Shown in pieces: positions 24,625-27,635 of a DNA stretch of 27,635 bases. Source of the DNA: CAYOEV01 sp964403075 (GTDB lineage: Bacteria; Bacteroidota; Bacteroidia; Cytophagales; Cyclobacteriaceae); contig CAYOEV010000030.1 of assembly GCA_964403075.1 (NCBI GenBank), forward strand, positions 1 through 27,635, given 5' to 3'. Within the stretch, counting starts at the first letter, position 1, and each line of letters starts with the position of its first letter. The position numbers were made by a program, and so were the translations under genes. Below the pieces are notes generated by a model. That model was not told the origin of the DNA, did no database searches, and worked only from the letters and a program-made list of their open reading frames with translations.

Positions 24625-25530
24625 ATGGTCAAAATGTCTTACAGAGCCGATAAAATTCTTTCACTTACCGCCCCTTATGCTTTCGATGCGTTCAATGCAA
24701 CAGATCTAAGGGAACTCTACCGTCGCTTATTAATGGAAGGCATGCACGGCCTTTGTTTTAGTCCATATGGAGATGGTCAGCGCCCAGGAGATCGGTTATC
24801 CAGGGATCAGATAGCACATCGCATGCAGATCATCAAGCCTTACACACGTTGGGTACGGTCATTTTCATGTACCGATGGCAACGAATGGATTCCACGTGTG
24901 GCCCAGGAGAACGGTATACATACCCTTGTAGGCGCCTGGCTAGGTAAGGATGCTGAAAAGAATGAAAAAGAACTTGAGGGTTTGGTTGCGCTAGCCAAAG
25001 CCGGGATGGTTGATATTGCGGCTGTGGGCAATGAGGTCATGTATCGCAAAGACCTCACGGAAGAAGCACTCGTCGATTACATGAAGCGGGCCAGGGAGTT
25101 GTTGCCAGACCACGTGCCCATGGGCTATGTAGATGCGTATTATGAATTTTCAGACCATCCGCGCATCACAGAATTGTGCGATGTCATCCTTGCCAATTGT
25201 TATCCGTTTTGGGAAGGCTGTGATTTGGATTACGCGCTGGTGTACATGAAAAATATGTACCAACAGGCCCTGGCTGCGGGTGGTGGTAAGCGGGTGATCA
25301 TCGCCGAAACCGGTTGGCCGGACAAAGGCAGGAATCTCAGAGGGGCCGTACCTTCAGAGGTTAACTTCATGAAATACTTTATCAATACCCAAAAATGGTC
25401 TAAGGATGAGGAGATTGAGATTTGCTATTTCTCCTCCTTTGACGAGTCGTGGAAAGTGGCCGACGAAGGCGATGTGGGTGCCTGCTGGGGCCTCTGGAGT
25501 CTGGATGAGAAGCTCAAGTTTATCGACTAG
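24625..25530 (+). CDS. Stand-alone GH17 enzyme without signal peptide, paralogue of the transporter-fused domain
   Basis: A 301-residue protein starting MVKMSYRADK; the ATG at 24634 is an equally good start. No signal peptide or membrane segment is present, so it should be cytoplasmic. It aligns along its whole length with residues about 478-776 of the preceding fusion protein, with roughly half of the residues identical by eye: HGLCFSPYGDGQ, PYTRWVRSFSCTDG, LVGAWL, NCYPFWEG. Catalytic Glu137 lies in AVGNEVMYR and Glu228 in IAETGWPD. The branch resembles the bacterial GH17 domains otherwise found fused to GT2 glucan synthases (COG5309-like). It is 25 bp after the fusion gene and ends the operon. 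It may hydrolyse or transglycosylate oligosaccharides. Its 3' end overlaps the convergent yigZ-like gene by 11 bp. Confidence 0.93.
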   Translation: MVKMSYRADKILSLTAPYAFDAFNATDLRELYRRLLMEGMHGLCFSPYGDGQRPGDRLSRDQIAHRMQIIKPYTRWVRSFSCTDGNEWIPRVAQENGIHTLVGAWLGKDAEKNEKELEGLVALAKAGMVDIAAVGNEVMYRKDLTEEALVDYMKRARELLPDHVPMGYVDAYYEFSDHPRITELCDVILANCYPFWEGCDLDYALVYMKNMYQQALAAGGGKRVIIAETGWPDKGRNLRGAVPSEVNFMKYFINTQKWSKDEEIEICYFSSFDESWKVADEGDVGACWGLWSLDEKLKFID

Positions 25531-26122
25531 CCGGTGCCTCCAGGGCCAGAAGCGTAATGGGTAAGTGCGTGGCATCAGAAAAGAGTGTTGGCCAATCTTT
25601 TGCGTTGATGAAAAAATCCCAGACACAGCTTTCGCCGAATGATCGGTGGATGACTTGTGCCTCGTACCGGGAAAGCAAACGTTCTACCTCCCCGGTATGT
25701 GCATAGTCGAAGGAAAGGCTTCCTTTTTTGAGGACGCGCACGGCTTCAGTGCCTCCTTTTCTTAAGGCCTCGTCCGCTGCCGTTTTATAAGCCTGAATCA
25801 ATCCGCTTACGCCGAATTTTGTCCCGCCAAAATAGCGCACCACCACCACAAGCGTGTGGGTAAGTCCGTGTGACTTGATCTGGTTGAGAATAGGGTCCCC
25901 GGCTGAGTGCCTGGGCTCCCCATCGTCCTGGGCACGGGCAATTTCTCCATGGCTCCCCAGACGATAGGCATAACAATGGTGCCTGGCATCCTGGTATGTG
26001 GCACGAAGTGATGTCAGTTGTGCCTCCACCTCTGCAAGCGTGTCCACCTGAAATGCAAAAGCCAAAAATTTGGATCCCTTTTCTTTGTACTCACCGGTAC
26101 TGTCCCGCTTCAGTTGCTGCAT
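25520..26122 (-). CDS. yigZ: YigZ/IMPACT family protein
   Basis: A 200-residue protein if started at the ATG at 26122; the frame continues upstream to a GTG at 26266, but the added 48 residues have no family likeness and the family usually begins shortly before the EYKEKGSKFLAF segment (11-22). The N-terminal UPF0029/Impact domain (about 10-120) shows DARHHCYAYR (45-54), AQDDGEPRHSAGDPIL (64-79) and VVRYFGGTKFGVSGLIQAY (94-112). The C-terminal DUF1949-like ferredoxin-type domain (about 130-195) follows. Bacterial members have a proposed but unsettled role in translation or peptide turnover. It is convergent with, and overlaps by 11 bp, the GH17 gene, and is unrelated to glucan use. Confidence 0.92.
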   Translation of the reverse strand: MQQLKRDSTGEYKEKGSKFLAFAFQVDTLAEVEAQLTSLRATYQDARHHCYAYRLGSHGEIARAQDDGEPRHSAGDPILNQIKSHGLTHTLVVVVRYFGGTKFGVSGLIQAYKTAADEALRKGGTEAVRVLKKGSLSFDYAHTGEVERLLSRYEAQVIHRSFGESCVWDFFINAKDWPTLFSDATHLPITLLALEAPASR

Positions 26123-26475
26123 CAACTGCAAAAATAATTGGCTAGTGCCAGTACCATGAGCATATACAAGGAGTTTCCTTTTCCCTGCACCCACCGAAAC
26201 GTGACACCAGGCTTGGCCATTTAGGGCTTGGTTATTTTTTTGACTGTTGACGTGGGAGCCATCCACTTGGGTAACATCTCCTTTCCGTAAGGGGTCTTAC
26301 CATTCGGAATAAAAGTGACGTGTCAATGCCGAGGCGTTTATTGATGCAACAGTAGTCTCCAATCGTACTTGAGTGAAGGGTGTTAGATTAAACATTTTTG
26401 GCCATTCTTGGGTTAAAAAAAATGGCATTACTTTGTACACTTTTGGACACACCTCCGTATTAGAGAAATAACTAG
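26123..26475. promoter_or_regulatory. Divergent intergenic region between yigZ-like and GNAT-like genes
   Basis: 353 bp without a convincing gene. The left part could instead be 5' coding sequence of the yigZ-like gene if it uses the GTG at 26266. The right part carries a promoter candidate for the GNAT-like gene, listed separately. Nothing else was recognised. Confidence 0.4.
26408..26435 (+). promoter_or_regulatory. Candidate Bacteroidota-type promoter of the GNAT-like gene
   Basis: TTG at 26408-26410, a 17-bp spacer, then TTACTTTG at 26428-26435, which matches the -7 consensus TAnnTTTG at all but one defined position. Spacing is within the 17-23 bp known for Flavobacterium promoters. The ATG at 26476 would be about 35 nt from the expected transcription start. 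Confidence 0.42.
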
Positions 26476-27309
26476 ATGCATCTATTTTATCATCCGGAAT
26501 ACCTGCGCATACAAAATCATCAGGGCTTGTACCGTTTCGAAGGGGAGGATGTGGAAATCTATTTCCGGATCGAAGGGGACACCGCGGTGAGTTTGCCAAG
26601 TGGCCTTTTTGGGTCTTTCCAGTTTGCCCAACAGTTGGGATTTTGGACGTTCAAGAAATTTTTCCGTGAGGTAAAAGAAGATTTGCGCCAACTGGCGGTA
26701 GAACAAATGGTGATACGTCAGCCCATAGACATCTATGACCAGGTTGTCGGGGCAGATGCTTTGATGACCGAGGGCATGCGGGTGGAGTACCTGGACATCA
26801 ATCACCACCTTGTTTTGTCGAGCTATGAGCATCAGTCGCTGCACCAGATGGAACAGCGCAAACTGGTAAAGTCTTCCTTTTGGGTGCACCAGACGACCGA
26901 CTGGGAGCGGGTATATGATTTTATTCTCACCAGTAGGGGAAAAGCAGGATTAAAGCCGAATATCTCATTGGATAAACTCAAAAAATTGGTTATCACCTTT
27001 CCTGATCGTTACCAGTGCTTTGTGGCCCAGGCTGGAGAAAAGTGGGCTGCGGTGATTGTCTTCGTTAGCATATCTCCTGGGGTCGTGTACTATTACCTAC
27101 CTGCCACGGCAGAAGAATATAAATCGGCCAGCCCTATGGTTCAGTTACTCTTTGAAGCGTCCCAGCACTACAAAGAAAAGGGTATTAAATACCTGGATCT
27201 CGGTATTTCATCGGTGAAAGGCGAAAGGCAGGAAGGTCTTATAGACTTTAAAGAGCACATGGGGGGCGTGGCTATGCAGAAACCTACCCTGGCGCTTCGC
27301 TTCAACTGA
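26476..27309 (+). CDS. GNAT/FemAB-like acyltransferase family protein
   Basis: A 277-residue cytoplasmic protein without signal peptide. The N-terminal half (about 1-130) has a beta-rich part (GLYRFEGEDVEIYFRI, SLPSGLFGSFQFA). The C-terminal half (about 140-277) has the pattern of a GNAT fold: QCFVAQAGEKWAAVIVFVS, VVYYYLPATAEEY and a final GIKYLDLGISSVKGERQEGL (236-255) followed by DFKEHMGG, a signature common in FemAB-like and Acetyltransf_6-like proteins of Bacteroidota. The substrate cannot be predicted. It is a single gene with a possible promoter at 26408-26435. Confidence 0.75.
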   Translation: MHLFYHPEYLRIQNHQGLYRFEGEDVEIYFRIEGDTAVSLPSGLFGSFQFAQQLGFWTFKKFFREVKEDLRQLAVEQMVIRQPIDIYDQVVGADALMTEGMRVEYLDINHHLVLSSYEHQSLHQMEQRKLVKSSFWVHQTTDWERVYDFILTSRGKAGLKPNISLDKLKKLVITFPDRYQCFVAQAGEKWAAVIVFVSISPGVVYYYLPATAEEYKSASPMVQLLFEASQHYKEKGIKYLDLGISSVKGERQEGLIDFKEHMGGVAMQKPTLALRFN

Positions 27310-27390
27310 CTTTTTGGCTCATCATTACATTTTAAATATTTCCTTAATTGGCGGCTAAATCTATTCAACCCGACAAAATCAACTTTAAGC

Positions 27391-27400
27391 NNNNNNNNNN
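27391..27400. other. Assembly gap (ten N)
   Basis: A run of exactly ten N, a conventional scaffold gap of unknown true size. It lies just before the open frame of the ABC transporter and hides its start codon or promoter. Confidence 0.98.
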
Positions 27401-27635
27401 CTTAAATTTATTCCGCGTTTTTTTGGTGAGATACGGACTGTAAACCCGCCACTTTTTTATGCGAACTTGTTATGTCGCATTGTCAGTGCTTTATTACCTG
27501 TGAGCATGCTTTGGGTCGGTAAGCTCATCATAGATGAGGTGGTGGCCCAGATGAACCTGGAGGAAAAGGATTTATACGCTCTGTGGATGCTCATAGGATT
27601 GGAATTCGGACTGGCCATAGGGTCGGATATCTTGA
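27401..27635 (+). CDS. ABC transporter permease/ATP-binding protein, N-terminal fragment
   Basis: The frame from base 27401 is open to the window edge and gives 78 residues without a visible start codon. It begins LKFIPRFFGEIRTVNPPLFY, then a hydrophobic helix ANLLCRIVSALLPVSMLWVG and KLIIDEVV, the end of the first transmembrane helix of an ABC exporter; a second helix starts at LWMLIGLEFGLAIG. The KLIIDEVV segment after helix 1 is typical of exporters with fused TMD and NBD. The nucleotide-binding domain lies outside the window, so the substrate is unknown. The start is lost in the assembly gap. Confidence 0.7.

Noticed and set aside
26123..26266. GTG start giving a 248-residue YigZ-like protein
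   Set aside because: The 48 additional residues lack any family likeness; family members usually begin near the ATG at 26122.
26297..26599. A 100-codon open frame on the - strand
   Set aside because: It overlaps the start of the GNAT-like gene and its promoter candidate and has no recognisable features.
1..27635. CRISPR array, insertion sequence, tRNA or rRNA gene
   Set aside because: No spaced identical repeats, transposase, terminal inverted repeats, or tRNA/rRNA-like sequence were seen on reading through the window.

Overview
The window comes from a Bacteroidota chromosome, most likely a marine or other polysaccharide-degrading member. The evidence is a SusC/SusD pair, many secreted lipoproteins with short lipobox signals, SusD-type C-terminal features, genes without strong Shine-Dalgarno sites, and families typical of this phylum (DUF6175, LPP20-like proteins). 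A run of ten N near the right end shows that this is a scaffolded draft assembly.

Left part (1-6234, + strand): a polysaccharide utilization locus. It holds the end of a SusC-type TonB-dependent transporter, a SusD-type lipoprotein, a GH16 laminarinase-like lipoprotein, a GH3 beta-glucosidase and a sugar-porter MFS permease. The genes are spaced 25 bp or less, or overlap, and the run ends at a strong bidirectional terminator (6262-6293).

Middle (6315-15778, mostly - strand): unrelated genes. Four tightly spaced secreted proteins (two LPP20-like paralogues, a DUF6175 protein and a coiled-coil protein) form one operon. Next to it are a 608-residue secreted protein of unknown function, a lipoprotein with RHS/YD-like sequence, a subtilase with a complete catalytic triad but no visible signal peptide, a lipocalin-like secreted protein and a small lipoprotein.

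Right part (16027-25530, + strand): a second beta-glucan operon of five genes. These are a cytoplasmic 1144-residue phosphorylase that resembles GH149 beta-1,3-glucan phosphorylases, a GH17 lipoprotein, a GH30 lipoprotein, a MelB-type (GPH) sugar:cation symporter fused in frame to a complete GH17 domain, and a stand-alone GH17 without a signal peptide. The catalytic glutamates are present in all three GH17 units and in GH30.

Inferred working: GH16 cuts a laminarin-like beta-1,3/1,6-glucan at the surface and SusCD imports oligosaccharides. Periplasmic GH17, GH30 and GH3 trim backbone, beta-1,6 branches and termini. Glucose enters by the sugar porter, while oligosaccharides enter by the GPH permease, whose own cytoplasmic GH17 domain, the free GH17 and the phosphorylase then process them to glucose-1-phosphate. 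The transporter-GH17 fusion is the most unusual item in the window.

Right edge (25520-27635): a YigZ/IMPACT-family protein, a GNAT/FemAB-like acyltransferase, the assembly gap, and the start of an ABC transporter subunit. No rRNA, tRNA, CRISPR array, insertion sequence or transcriptional regulator was recognised.
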